Under the pieces are notes generated by a model. That model was given only the letters and a program-made list of their open reading frames with translations. It did no database searches and was not told the origin of the DNA. A DNA stretch of 64,000 nt from positions 19,464,951 through 19,528,950 of the forward strand of contig CM043948.1 of the NCBI GenBank assembly GCA_014529385.2, written 5' to 3'. The translations under genes and the position numbers were made by a program. The stretch comes from Adiantum capillus-veneris (taxonomy: Eukaryota; Streptophyta; Polypodiopsida; Polypodiales; Pteridaceae). Below, in pieces: positions 21,561 through 33,899 of this stretch. Every line of letters begins with the position of its first letter. Positions within the stretch are counted from its first letter, which is position 1.

Positions 21561-21959
21561 TTGAAGCAGATCAGTATAATCAAGATCTAGACATTGCTTT
21601 TGCCAAGGTGCATGAGGCTCTTGAGAAGTCCCAATCACGGCATAAAAAGGCAACATAGAAGCATTGACAAAGGAAGATGATTGGGTTCTTTTACAATTTG
21701 AGAAGGCACACCTACAAAAAAAAAGGGCAAGGAGCAACTTTTACCTAAGCTAAGTATACAATACTATGGGCCTTTCTAGATTCAAGAGAAGATCAATGAT
21801 GTATCCTTGAGATTGAAGTTGCTAGACACTTGGAAGATTCACAATGCATTTCATGCGAGTCTGTTGAAAACCTTTCAAAGGTGAGGTGCCAGTGGACAGG
21901 GAGCATGAGGAGCAACCTGAAGTGGAAATGAACGAGGAGATTCTCATTCTAGAATAGAT

Positions 21960-22197
21960 ACGGGATCACAAGGAAAGGAAAGTGAAAGGTAAAATGATAC
22001 AATTCTTACTTAAATTCAACAACTATCCGACCTTGGATGCTAAGTGGATAGAGGAGGAGGACCTAATAGATACTCCTCAAATATTGGAATTTTACCTTGA
22101 GGCTTTCAATCTAGCTTTGCATATTCCGAGAGATCTCAAAGATCAGCAGGTTGAATCTGGTGCAGATAGGATTGCACAATCTTGGATACCTAGATGA
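21960..22197 (+). pseudogene. Gypsy 2 integrase C-terminal chromodomain
   Basis: An 80-residue open stretch with IQFLLKFNNYPTLDAKWIEE followed by EDLIDTPQILEF. It fits the chromodomain pattern of a LVKW-like strand, a WEPEEDL-like strand and a C-terminal helix. Chromodomains steer chromovirus insertion to heterochromatin in related elements. It is preceded by a TAG near 21956. Confidence 0.7.
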
Positions 22198-22704
22198 AAT
22201 AAAGTCACTGACTTCCTTTGGATTTTAGGGATGCTGATTAGGCTGATAATATTCTGCTGTATGACTTTATGAAAGAAGTACTTTGAGCTGGGATTTCCCA
22301 AAACGAATCTATTAAATGTGCTCTCTCATGTGAGTAGTGTTTGAGTGCATGCAAAATGACTGCAACATTTTGATCTTGTTCTCCCGAGAGATGAGTAACA
22401 AGATTTAGTCAATGAAGACACCTGTGAGAAATTGATGACATATCTAGATGTGAGTGCTATATATGTTACCGTAGGTCATGATTCTCGTCCAAGATCTTGA
22501 CGGAGGTAGTGATGTGAATGTTCAATAGCTCTCATCTTTGTGCAAGTGCAAGATATGTGTTGTCTAGTGCATCGATACTTAGAGTCAGTGTCTATTGAAC
22601 TAGTTTTTGGCTTACGTCGGTTTTGTAGGTGTAATCGAGGGCGATCACACCTGATTACAAATTTGTAATCGAGGGAAATTACAATTTTTTTCAAGAGGGG
22701 TATA

Positions 22705-23243
22705 TGTCAGAAAATGACAACGTGGCATACCAAATAAGGCCCAAGGGACACTAACCATTAAAATAAAGCAAGAAGTCAAATCGCATAGACCTACTAACAT
22801 GGTAGCATTGTACATATTCTCAAAAATTGCAGACTGTTATTGACGTGCACATTGTATGGATTTTCGTAGTTTGGGCCACAAATTGAGCACAAATTGGAAT
22901 GGCAGCTTTGGCACAAGGCCACAGGGCTTTTGGTACCATAAGATTTTAGAACTTGAAGCTTTTCATGTACTGCTTTTGGGCCAGAGGCCTTTACAAGAAT
23001 TGCCAGGGTCTCATTCTCCCTCAAATTTTCTAGGCTTAGAGAGAGGACCCTCAGACATTGTACTTTGCCAAGCATTAATGTAAAAAGAAATATCGAAAGG
23101 GATGCCAGACTTTGGGGGCAATCTCTCTGGGCATGAATGACATCGGGCTGCGTCATCTCTCTAGTCATATTAAAATTATTTCTCAGTTTCTCTCACGTGT
23201 GTTGTGGTAGAATTCTCAACTTGGGGTGTCCAAGTCTGTTCTA
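22705..23243 (+). repeat. 3' LTR of gypsy 2
   Basis: Starts TGTCAGAAAATGAC after the purine-rich CAAGAGGGGTATA. Ends near GTCCAAGTCTGTTCTA by comparison with the 5' remnant. The exact ends are uncertain by a few bases. Confidence 0.65.
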
Positions 23244-25188
23244 TGCCAATCACATCAGTGCCATGTGCAGTGACCTCTGTCAATCTATCTGCGATAGGTA
23301 TCTCAACCCTCATTGCATCACCATCATATTTAGTCATGCATGGACTTGTCAATCCTTTCTCCATAGGAACTATATCTGCATGTCCTAGAATCACCATATC
23401 AGCCTCTAGCATGAGCATATCAAAGAACTCCATACTGCTCATCTCCATGATAGGAGGCATTTCTGTCCTAAGAGGATTAATCTGCTATGTCTAGCTAGAG
23501 CATGGCTTCTCTTAACTCTGCATCTACAAACATGTCATGCCCAACACACTCGAGCTCATCCGCAAAAGATATGTTCTTAGTCTCTCACTGACATGACTAT
23601 AATGTTATCTAGACATGACTGTAATGTAATCTAGACTATGCCGTCTCACACCTCAGATAGTGTCTAGTCTCTTGTTGACATGAATGTAATGTAATCTAGA
23701 CTATGCCATCTTGCACCTCAGATACATGCATAACGTAGACCAAGCCAATCATAGCTCCTCTTGAAATGACTAGCAAACCGCAATGCATCTGGAAGGACTA
23801 CTCTCTAAGAAATACTTGATATCCACTATCTCTTAAGCATCTCATTAAGATCAAGCGATGTGCTATGATCTTCACACTAGTTCAAGTCTCAACTACCAAA
23901 AGTTCATGGAACCTGTAACCAGTGACTACTTATAAACTATATGCAGTAGACTCATGATTGGAATAGAATATTCATTGATTGGAAATAGTGTGTACGATAA
24001 GTCTACATCAAGCCACTACAAGCATACACAAATCTCACTCTTGCGAGAGTGGATACAAGGACACCAATCCATGTCCAAAAACAACCATATGTCCATCAAT
24101 GTGGGAGCAAAGTCAACCACAACGAGAGAGAATCATCGTCTCAATCCAATGACCACAAATACATCAAAAGAGTGTATGGCAATCAAGCCAAAACTATGGC
24201 AGCAAGAAATCTAGGGAAACTTAGGCAGAGTCTCCCCCCCACAAAGTGAACAACATCTCAATGCAAATTCTCAAACCGTAAACCGCATCCAAGATGCCAA
24301 AGTGGGAAAGATCTCGATCACTATAAACTGATCAAAATCTACCAACAAAAGATATGGAAAAATGGGAGTAAACCTCGAGCACTATGGTCTCCCAAAGAGA
24401 ACTCAAAACCATAAACCATAACACTAATCAATGCCAAAGAGTAATGCCAAATTGGCTTCACAATGTGCATACTAATGGCAATCCACACTCAATGTACATC
24501 CACAAAGTGTCCAGACATAATCAAGCACCGAAAGAGTTGCAATCCAAAAAATTGATAAATGTGGAAAAATGATCTCAAAGCTCACTAGCACTCAAAAGTG
24601 CTCGCTGAAATTCATGTACAATGGGCATCAACCATGCACCATAAGAATATCCAAATCCATCCGCAAAGATCATAAACCAAAGCACAAAATTGTTGCCAAA
24701 GTGTCCTAAGAAAGAAGCTCCACCTATAGTGCCAAGGTTGATAACTTTGTCTTGGAAAAAAACGGGTATCCATCGGCCAAATCTACCCGCTTCTTTTTTA
24801 CTTAAACCTATCAAAAACCTCAAATCTACATACATTCATTCTGAGCTAAATATCAGCAAATCGGTGAGGAATTTGCAAACAACTTATTCTGCAAAGTTGA
24901 AATGGAGAGGTAACGCGGAAGAATTTTTAGATCTGCAATCTAGAAAAATGAAATTGAAAAGAGTGCTACTATGCACACAATTTTTAGGGCAGCACCTTCA
25001 TATACACACTATCTTCCACACTCTCTTTTGAGATTCCACAAGAGCATACATCACTCTGAGTTGATCTCACAAGTTCCCATTTCATTCTCATAAAGCTTCC
25101 AAAGATTTCTCAATCTCTCTATGACTGAGAGCAAGCATGCTATTGCCTTAAAGCTTCTGACATTTCCAGCTCCCTGCCATCACCATGC
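23244..25188. other. No supported gene; possible copia leader
   Basis: About 1.9 kb without a recognised gene. Tandem-like echoes of a phrase around TGTAATGTAATCTAGACTATGCC occur at 23600-23720. The right part may be the leader of the minus-strand copia whose LTR is at 25203. The 95-residue minus-strand frame at 23176-23460 crosses the LTR boundary and is not credible as a gene. Confidence 0.4.
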
Positions 25189-25200
25189 GCTTTGATACCA
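25189..25200 (-). other. Primer-binding site of minus-strand copia
   Basis: The minus strand reads TGGTATCAAAGC, matching the tRNA-iMet complement with one change, next to the LTR at 25203. Confidence 0.7.
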
Positions 25201-25202
25201 AT

Positions 25203-25410
25203 TGTGAGGGTACGAATGTAGTGCGTGTGTAGAGAGAGAGAATGTGAGAGAGGTAGAACATAGGATGTGTGTGGAGTAGCTCATTATAATGTGTGTGACA
25301 ACCCATTATTCTTCTTTTTAGTAAAGAATAAGGTGTGTACAAGTTATGGATGGTCGAACGCCTCTGGCGCATCCGACCGGGGTAAGAGGCACACCGTCTT
25401 TACCCCAACA
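25203..25410 (-). repeat. 5' LTR of a minus-strand copia related to copia 1
   Basis: About 208 bp. Its start (TGAGGGTACGA type) and its end TACCCCAACA resemble the copia 1 LTR. It is flanked inward by a primer site. No partner LTR or pol was found to its left, so the element is truncated or non-autonomous. Confidence 0.65.
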
Positions 25411-26230
25411 CGGATGAGTCACCCAAAAACTACGTGAAATAATATTCAAAGAAGTCAGTGAATGTCAAAATTGGTCAGCTCGCGCGAGATTATCACAAAA
25501 GGAGAAATTTGCACCAAAAGTGGTGTCCTCGGGTAAGGCAATCCCTCTCGAGCCAGTCGGCTCATGGCAAAAGCACTACCAAGAGATCTCCGGGCTGCTG
25601 AGGAGTGTCTTGTTTTGAGAGCCAGTGGTGGAATATAGGAAGGTTTAGGAAAAGAGGTTACGGGGGCAAAAGGGGAGATGGGAAGGGTAGGAGGAGAGAA
25701 TGGGAGAGGGGGTGGAAGGGGGATGGAGCTAAGGTGTCAACATGGGGAGGATGGAGGAGCTATTGATGACAAGGTTGAGGTGGAAGGAGGCTCCTCAGAA
25801 GCATCCTGCTATAAGGGTCAAAACGATTCCCTATAGGAATCGAACGTTGCTAGCCTGTCACGGGTCGATCACCAACAAGGGGGGTGTGGTGAGCCCATCC
25901 CTCGTGATGGCGGCCATGTACGTGCTACCAGCTTGTGTCATGGGTCGAGGTCTCTAACGAGGACATGCCTTTGCAAGATGGCCCATCTCCCTCAATATGA
26001 AGCACTATTTTGGGAGACCCTAATACTCGATGCTCTAGGAAAAAGAACTATCTTTGGGAGAGAGTGGGTGTCTTGAACATACAATAGTAGGTAAACTTGC
26101 TACCTTGGAAGTGACTGAAGCTACCATGCACAAGATCTCCAAGATAGTCCCACTCTCGTAACCAATCCTGGATAGAAACATGAGGTACTCTCTCCTCACA
26201 CTAAGGAAGCAAATTAAAATGGGCAAGTCT
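25411..26230. other. No recognised gene
   Basis: A purine-rich stretch at 25610-25730, then unremarkable sequence. A 71-residue plus frame at 25742-25957 has no recognised domain. The right end probably merges into the decayed copia described next. Confidence 0.4.
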
Positions 26231-27760
26231 GCTTCCTTGATAAGAACATTGGAAATAGGGTAGAAAACATGGTGCCACTATCAAAAGTGAGCCTTGTCCA
26301 TGCTTACTCCCAACATCTAATAAGCCTATAAAGCAAGCCAAAGAGGATCATTGTTCAAATGATCAAATCTATAATGCCAAAGATCACATGTAGGTATCCT
26401 AAATGCTGAAGAAAGAGCATGGAGCCTATAGAGTGCATTCTCCACTAAGCCCCCTTTGACATCCTTGCTAGAGTCACGATCCCAAATAGATAGCGCATCC
26501 TCTGCAAAAAACACCTCCACACCTACCTTGTACACGTCATGCACAGACATAAGATGAAATCTCAACTTCGGAGCATAAAGTACCTTGGAGGTATTCATAC
26601 CCCCTTCTATCGTCCAAATCAACTCCATGTATTGCTTGTTGTGAATAGAAGTTTCACATTTGTCGCCAATTAAATTAGTGTAACAATGCTGTCGCATGTT
26701 GGACAAAAGATCCTTCTAACGTGTCATGTGTTGTGAGGCACCAATATCCACAATCCAATCACGACCATCTCAAATTGCAAGAGCCGTCACAAAATTCAAT
26801 GTCCCTAGAGAATCCTCTGAGGTAGACTCTCCAAATGAACAAAGGTTGGTGACTGCACGACCGCCACCAAAGAAGTTGAAGCATCTCCCACTCACTTTGG
26901 AAACTTGTGCCAATAATGTCCTTTGTCCCCACAATTTTCTCAATGTCGATCCACCTTCAAGGCTTTCTTTTTAGCATCACTCTTCTTTTCTTTGTTGTTG
27001 TTGCTTTTCTTCTTACCCTTATGCTTCTTGTTGTTGTTGAAAGAACGTGCCAAGGCTTTGGAGCCTGACTTCTTCCTTGTATTGAACCACTCCTCCTAGT
27101 CCAACACCATTGGAACGATATCTTAAAAAATAGTATTCAATCGGCCACTAGTAATCAATGAAGAATAGAAATTGGTATACCAAGGAGGTAACTGAGCCGA
27201 AAAGCTAGATGGCCAAGTTCTCTTAAGCTTTCCCATATGAAGTATCTCCTACCAAAGCTCTTGCATCTTGTTGATATGATCCCTCATGGATGAGTTCTTT
27301 GCATCTAGGGTACTCAATTGCACCTCTAAGGCTATCCACTTCATTGGAGACATGTCCTTCATCAATCAGATGTGACTAATGATTGATGGTGTACTATTAA
27401 GGATTATGAAAGACCAAATTTGAGCGTTGAAATAATCCCATAACTTTGCTCCTATATGGTCCTTTGGCTTTCAAAATTTACTTGAAATAAAGCCTCCAAG
27501 CCATCGTGGCCGCTTTCCGAATGGCATAGTTCTTGCCATTCAATTGCCGAATCGAGGGAAAGGTAGGGAGGGTAGGTATCTTGACTGGTTGATCACCTAC
27601 ACCGGAGTAGAAATCGGACCAATCTCCCCTCTCCTTGTTGACAGGTGGTTCACCACCACCATCACAATAGCAACCTCAGGTTGTATTTTTTCATCACGAT
27701 CCAAAATCATGTCAGAATGATCACTCCTCTCCATCATGTGAGAAAGTTACTTGGGCAAGC
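26230..27760 (-). pseudogene. Decayed Ty1/copia gag-protease-integrase start
   Basis: On the minus strand, right to left, there is a gag-like region with a Lys/Asn-rich basic stretch near 26980-27060. Next comes a zinc-knuckle-like CGDKGHYWHKFP near 26910. A protease end and pre-integrase region follow at 26326-26706, with LRFHLMSVHDVYKVG and DLWHYRFDHLN, the copia WHxRLGH motif. Many stops. No RT follows, so the element is truncated near 26 kb. Confidence 0.65.
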
Positions 27761-28133
27761 GACAAGGCTAGGTCAAAGTCACAGAGAGGGAATCTTCAAA
27801 TATGTCCACTACATTCATAATCAACCGCAAATGAGTGAGAAATGAAGAAAAAATAGCAAACAATCTCTTTTGGTATCGCGGAAATTCAGCACCAAAAACT
27901 TGCACAGATCACCAATCCGATCGGTGAATCGGGTGCTATTCTTGTTTGAAATCCCAAGAAAACCTCCTCTTGGGACTAGACATCCAATGGATCATAGGTA
28001 TATCACGATAGATCTCCTTATACTTAAGCTCCTAGCATGAGCCGCCCACCGTATAGGCACATGAACCATTTGCAAGAAATGATGCAACGTGTAGGGTGTC
28101 ACATGGCAAGAGGACAAGAGATTACCATGAAAA

Positions 28134-28138
<5 letters not shown>

Positions 28139-28219
<81 letters not shown>
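28139..28219 (+). repeat. (GA)n microsatellite
   Basis: About 40 uninterrupted GA units. The surrounding Arg/Glu or Ser/Leu frames are artefacts of the repeat. Confidence 0.97.
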
Positions 28220-28220
<1 letters not shown>

Positions 28221-28689
28221 CCTTGCACATAGAAAATTCTAGCAAGAGGAAAAATGCTAGACAGAGAGTGTGCGCAAAACGCAAGAACCCTGCAGTGCAC
28301 AACATGCCAAAAATTTACAAGGGAGGGTTTCATATATAGGGATTGCTAGACTTTCCCTACCTAGTCAGAAACCCCACCTAATAAATGTCCTAAAATGCTA
28401 ATAAATATTTAAACACACTAAAAGTGACCTGGAACACATATTTACTAGGTAGAATTGAGACTCTAACCCCAGGAAATTCAAGGAATGGGGTTCCCGCCTC
28501 ATGACAGCCTCCCAGGTTGGCAACACCATGGAGTGCATTGCAGAGAAAGGTATATCTACCTCATATACGTGTGGGCACAACCACAAAACAATCCTCACTC
28601 TCTAATTTGCTCTTGGGAGATACAAAAGCCACCACCAAACAAGAACTTGAACTCTAATAGTTCATGTGGTACCAGCAGATTCCCAAAAG

Positions 28690-29980
28690 GACGTCACACC
28701 CTTCCAAAGGCATAATGTAAAAGTCCTCGTCTCCTACATACCCTTGACAATACAACTAAATTTTGCATATGGATAGGTGTAATGGAAACATTCTCTTCTA
28801 GTGCCGCTATAACTACTTCCATAGGTGGTCCCATTTCCTCTGGCATAATTCCAAGCCGAGCCTCCAATTCAATCAAAATGAAATTGGCCTTGGCTTCTCC
28901 TCTTCTGGTGTCGCTATAACTACCTCCATGGGTGGTCCCATTTCCTCTGGCATAATTCCAAGTCAAGACTCCAATTCAATCAAAATGAAATTGGCCTTGA
29001 CTTCTCCATTGAAGAAGATAAGGACTCCTTGATCTTGTACCTTGCCCCATGATTTGCAGAGCTCCATACTTTGTTTGGGGTCGGTCCTCACAAAGTTCAA
29101 AACTAATCTTGCCTTTGTCTTTCCTTTCTTTGGTCACTCCTATGCCGCTTTGAAACTCTTTGGCTTTTCCTTGGCTTGATCATTGGATGCTTTGTTAGGG
29201 TACTTGGCAAGAACGTGCCCTCGCTCCTTGCATCCATAACATTTTCCCTCTTTGTAGTATTCAGCTCGTTGCTCAGGTGAATGTTTAGGGTCGATTGGTT
29301 TCTTCTTTTGTTGCTTCCCTTTCTTCTTGTTACCATTTAGGTTGGATTGGGCCCCGTTGTTGAGAAGACATTGGCCTGTCTTTTGGGTATTTCAGTGTGC
29401 CGGCACACATACCAAATCCTTGCTTGGTGTGACCCACATGAACTGCAAAATAGAGTCCACCTTCTTTTGCAAACCAAGTCTTTTATACAAATTCTTTTGT
29501 GGGAAAACTGCAACAAAGCCGCTCAACCTTGTTCCAAACATTGACTCGTCCAAATTTGAATCTCCGAGGTTGACATATCCTTGTCAAAACTGGCAGAGTG
29601 TTTTTTGTGATTCCCAGATCCTTTATGAGATCTTCTCTTCTTGGGTCATTTTTTCCTATTGTTCTTCTTGTTCTTATTTCTCTTTCAAGTCTTTCTCCAC
29701 TTTCGGTGCTTCCCATCCTCCCCACTAGAGTCGGAGTAAGAGAAACTCTCAGAGTTGTCACAAGACAAAGATGAGCTGGGGTCATCCTCAAAGCATACAT
29801 GATTCTTGGATCTAGTGATTGCTTTGAATGTAAATTTTTGACCTAGGTACGTGGCTCCCGAGCCCTTGGAAGACATCCGACTCCCACTAGATCCTCCATT
29901 GGTTTCCTTGCTCAAGTGAGTGGGTATAATTGTCTCCCTCCCTGCCGGATTCTTTGCCAGAATCCATATGTATTGCGGGA
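28690..29980 (-). pseudogene. Gypsy 3 gag and retropepsin remnant
   Basis: A Ser-rich gag region near 29680-29915, a basic Lys-rich stretch, and a zinc knuckle CYGCKERGHVLAKY near 29190-29240 with Tyr in place of the last Cys. A retropepsin follows with GVLIFFNGEVKANFI and FYIMPLEGCDVLLG near 28700. The protease region contains a 107-bp tandem duplication (28807-28913 and 28914-29020), which shifts the frame. Several stops are present. Confidence 0.7.
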
Positions 29981-30033
29981 AAAGGGTTTAAATCCTTTCT
30001 AGCAGAAGAATTGTCTGAGCTTTGATACCACTA

Positions 30034-30339
30034 TAATAGACTTGGACACTCCAAGCCAAAGATCCACAACAACACACATGAGAGAAACTCAAAACAATTG
30101 AATAGACCTTAAAGTAGAGGGAGAGATAAGAGACCATATGACACGGCATGGTAGAGTTCCGCACCCACAAGTACTCACCCAAAAGTCTGCCTCCCCTTCT
30201 TGGTATTTCTTAATTCTTATGCTTCTCAAAGTACAATGTCCAAGGGTCCTCCTTCTCTTAGTGCTCCTATGAAAAAATGAGTGGAAGTGAGGCCCATGGG
30301 CTGTCCCTACATAGTTGCCACGTCAGTTAGTGCTCTACA
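30034..30339 (-). repeat. 5' LTR of gypsy 3
   Basis: About 306 bp. On the minus strand it begins near TGTAGAGCACTAACTGACG, similar to the gypsy 2 LTR start, and ends GTCCAAGTCTATTATA before the primer site. Confidence 0.6.
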
Positions 30340-32970
30340 ATTCCACCAGAAAATGCAAGCATCCATACAACCTACCACATAAGCACATTCTTATGCTAGG
30401 GGGAGACCTGATTTTAAAAAAAAGGTTTTAGGCCCCTCGATAGGTTAGGTTTTTAAATCTAACCCTTTCTTGGCCTCTCGACCATAATTTGCAAGTTGGT
30501 AAAACTTCTTTTTTTTCTTCTAGAGTGTTTTAACCAAAACCCCTCTATCTGGGCTCTGCCTTTTAGTCCATGCAATGTCATCACTTTGTGGTAGTACCTA
30601 GTGCAAGTGCCTCCTCCACCGTCATTGCCACCCCCTACCTCATCTCCACCTGGATACAATGATTGAAGCCCTTATGGTTTTTCCTATTATTATCCACATA
30701 TTGGAGTTGCACAAAATCAACTTGTAACATTTAATGGCCTAATAACTTATGTGTAGCGGAAATTAGCATGAACATAGTGGGCATTTCATTAGAATAGATT
30801 CCTAATGAGAATTACAAGAGTGCTTGGGTGGAGAGAGCAACAAAAAGCATAACACCTAGTTAGATAGCATCGACAATACTTTCAAAAGAGAGAGAAATTA
30901 AGCTAATGACAATAGTTGAGGACCGGATTTGCATGGAGCCGGTCCCCCCTCCAAAAGGCTTTGTATTATGGTTTCTCCCATCAAGAGAGACATTGTACAA
31001 TACAATTCTTTGTGTTCCTTCAAGACTAGCTAGTGCTATGAAGATGAAAGCTTCATGCACTAAGCAAAACACTTAGCAAACACAACTTGAATTATCCCCG
31101 TTCTCAGACCCAAGACCTCACACACCTTCGAAGATGGTGAGAGCTAGCAGGGTATGAGAGTAGATTGAGAGGAAGAAGGAGTATGTTACGAGAAAGATGT
31201 ACATCTCCTCACATAATCACTCATATTAGCATAGATTAGCTTGGTAATTAGCTTGGTAGAGGAGATGAGCATGCATTGAAGCTTGGCTCTTGGTTGGATT
31301 TTCATCCACATGCCAAGAGAGTGTTGATGTAGGCTTCTATCTCACAAGCTTGGAGTAGGTGATGAGTTCTCCATTAAAGCTTGGGAAGAGATAGTCTTCT
31401 CTTTCTTCACCATGAGATTGTGTGAGTGTGTGTGTGATAATGCCTTGCAAAAATCAGCCCCCCCTCTCTCTTGGGAGAGCCCCCTTGCTATTTGCTCTTG
31501 CTCCAGCCTCATTGGCCCTCCCCCAGTCAAGCCAATCACAATTAAGCAGCATAAGTGATAGCCTTTTGACATGTGTCCCCCTTTCCCCTTTTGTGAGAGA
31601 TTTAGGTAATTAAATAATTAAAATAAACTCTCATTGGACCCCTTGGTCTCCTGGCCAATAGGAATCAAGTAAGCCATTGGGCTCCTGAATGCTCATTGGA
31701 CCCCTTGGGAGACTGCCCAATAGTCTTCTAGGAGACTTAATTCTCATTGGTTTCTTTTATTAAATGTTTTTAAATTAATTAAACTAGATTTACTCTAGCT
31801 TAACATTGGTCCACTTCAAGGGTCATCGAATAGAAACTGGGCACACCTTGTGGGCATCTAGGCTAGGGAGCTGACATGTGTCCCTAATTCCCTTTGTGTA
31901 AAGGGAGCCTGTGTGTGTGTGTGTGCGCGTGACTTTCTCTCTCATCCCCTAGAAGAAGGGCTCGTCCCCTCCCATGTAGGGATATGCATTGACTTTGGAG
32001 AGCACACAAAGCATCCAATTCCCCCTAAGCTTTAACCCTTTGGACACAACCTTTGAATTTTGGAACCTTAGCATTTTGGAAGTCTTAATGGGCTGAACCT
32101 TAGGGTCTTTTTAGCCCATTGTTGCACATGGCTCTTTTGCAGATGCCCCCGCCCCCCCCCCTTTGGATCCCTATTTTCCCTCCTTTGGATCCCTACTGTG
32201 GTCGGTCTGCTAGCTTAACCAATATTCTAGCCTTTTCTCCCCTGGCACTTCCCCACATTAAATGATTAGTTTAATATGAGAAAATCATTTAGGAGAATTA
32301 GATATTGATTATTATGACACAACTAAACAACTTCAAAGATGGTGGATCTATAGAAAATTATTTTCACTTTTTTTGGCGTGAAAGATTAGAAGAAAGCATT
32401 GCAGTTCTTGCACCCTTCTTGCCGCAATTTGACAACATCTATGCCTTGGGGAACTACATAGAAGAATAAAAAAACTAGTTTGCTGTGATTGCCTCACTAT
32501 GTCGATGGTAAGAATTAAAAAAGCAATAGTGGTGTGGCTTTTACCTCATGGCATAGCTTGTGTTTATGGCTTAGTAGCATCTCCCTTTGAAGCTGTTGCC
32601 AAAAGCTCCACGATAGCTCCACGACCTAGCATCACAAATGAGATTTTGCACTAATGAATGTGTGGTGACTATATGTGCCCGACCTACATGGAATGACAAG
32701 TGCATACTTACCTTGCTTACTCCAATTTCTCATGATATATCACTTGCGGCTCAGATGGCTCATATTTTGGATACTCGATCGCCAACTATCCTTGATTTTC
32801 TAATTTTGATTTAAGTTGGCCCAAAATTTGACTTGTGCCAGATTCTTCCAAACTTGACATGCTTAAAGCTTTTGTTTTGTTGATCTGACCTTTGCTTTTA
32901 GAACTTGATTTTGACTTTCCTAGCTCATTTTTTAAAATTTTTATCCTTATTAGCTAAAAATTAAAGAAAT
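30340..32970. other. No supported gene
   Basis: About 2.6 kb with only short frames. Notable items are direct repeats of CTCATTGGACCCCTTGG near 31632 and 31691, a GT-rich run near 31910, and a C run near 32148. This may be decayed transposon DNA. Confidence 0.5.
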
Positions 32971-33361
32971 ATTAGGCAAAATTTGGACTCACAAAGGGGC
33001 CCTTTAAGGAGTTTGACTTTACCTCTCTCTACCAAAACGGGCGCATGGATAAATTTTTGCAAACAAACTCCAAAGTTGGCGGAGGTTTGACAGTTAGAAT
33101 GTCCTCTTCAAGCTCTATCTACTGATATATAGCACGCCATGAGATTCCTCATATTTTAGTTAATTCACCCATGAGGAATATGAGGAATCTCATGGCGTGC
33201 TATATATCAGTAGATAGAGCTTGAAGAGGACATTCTAACTGTCAAACCTCCGCCAACTTTGGAGTTTGTTTGCAAAAATTTATCCATGCGCCCGTTTTGG
33301 TAGAGAGAGGTAAAGTCAAACTCCTTAAAGGGCCCCTTTGTGAGTCCAAATTTTGCCTAAT
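32971..33361. repeat. Perfect inverted repeat, 185-bp arms, 21-bp loop
   Basis: Bases 32971-33155 are the exact reverse complement of 33177-33361, with a 21-bp spacer. The arms hold no recognised transposon ends and I see no target duplication outside them. RNA from either strand would fold into a long perfect hairpin. It may be a recently formed foldback element, a source of small RNAs, or an assembly or library artefact. Confidence 0.95.
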
Positions 33362-33830
33362 GATTAATAAGAACTATTATGATTTGGAAAAAAATTATTC
33401 TATACACTCGTGTATATATACTCTCACACTAGACATTATTTCTGTAAACAAATTGTTGATACGGCTCATTAATATGGCTGATAAGAGGTAATTTTTGATA
33501 GAAGGAAACTAAAAAGAAAAAATTTAAGCAAAAAAGCACGCTTTGTACACTATATATATAGATTCTCATCATCTTGTAGTTTAAGATCCTGCAAAGGGTT
33601 GCTAGAGCTGCTACTACTCTCCCCTTGCCATTCTGAGTCATCTCAGATGAAGGTTTGTGCTACGTGCATGGGCGTAAAGAGCGTGTCTATGCAAGGCCGT
33701 GTAATGTGGCCCTATTATGCCAATGGAAGATATGCATGGGGTAACCATATGCTATGCAATATGTGTGTACTGAATAGATGGTTCAATGGATTTCATGGGC
33801 AAGACTCTATCTAGACTACGTTGTCCGCAT
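33362..33830. other. No recognised gene
   Basis: An A/T-rich stretch with ATATATATA near 33553. Short frames on both strands have no recognised domain. Confidence 0.5.
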
Positions 33831-33899
33831 ACAAGCTTTTGAGGATGGCACACTTTGTCCTTGATTATGGGTTTGTTGAGCACCATTGTCTTGATGTCC

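Larger units (their letters stand above)
18526..23243 (+). mobile_element. Ty3/gypsy element 2, chromodomain type, decayed
   Basis: A plus-strand element with a truncated 5' LTR end (about 18530-18606), a primer site, broken protease, RNase H, integrase and chromodomain pieces, and a 3' LTR (22705-23243). The two LTR ends share CTTGGGGTGTCCAAGTCTGTT. The reverse transcriptase palm is missing between the protease and RNase H, so there is a large internal deletion. The 5' side abuts the CACTA end at 18524. Confidence 0.75.
28650..30339 (-). mobile_element. Ty3/gypsy element 3, 5' part, same family as gypsy 2
   Basis: Minus-strand LTR (about 30034-30339), primer site TGGTATCAAAGCTC (complement of 30017-30030), then gag and protease. 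The LTR end GAGTGTCCAAGTCTATTATAG matches gypsy 2 closely. Coding similarity stops near 28650, just after the protease, where unrelated sequence begins. Confidence 0.7.

Noticed and set aside
23176-23460. A 94-residue minus-strand frame.
   Set aside because: It crosses the gypsy 2 LTR boundary and has no recognised domain.
25742-25957. A 71-residue plus-strand frame in a GC-richer region.
   Set aside because: No motif, no neighbours and a short length expected by chance in purine-rich sequence.
33270-33491. A 73-residue frame in the right arm of the inverted repeat.
   Set aside because: It spans the arm end and A/T-rich flank, with no similarity or coding signal.
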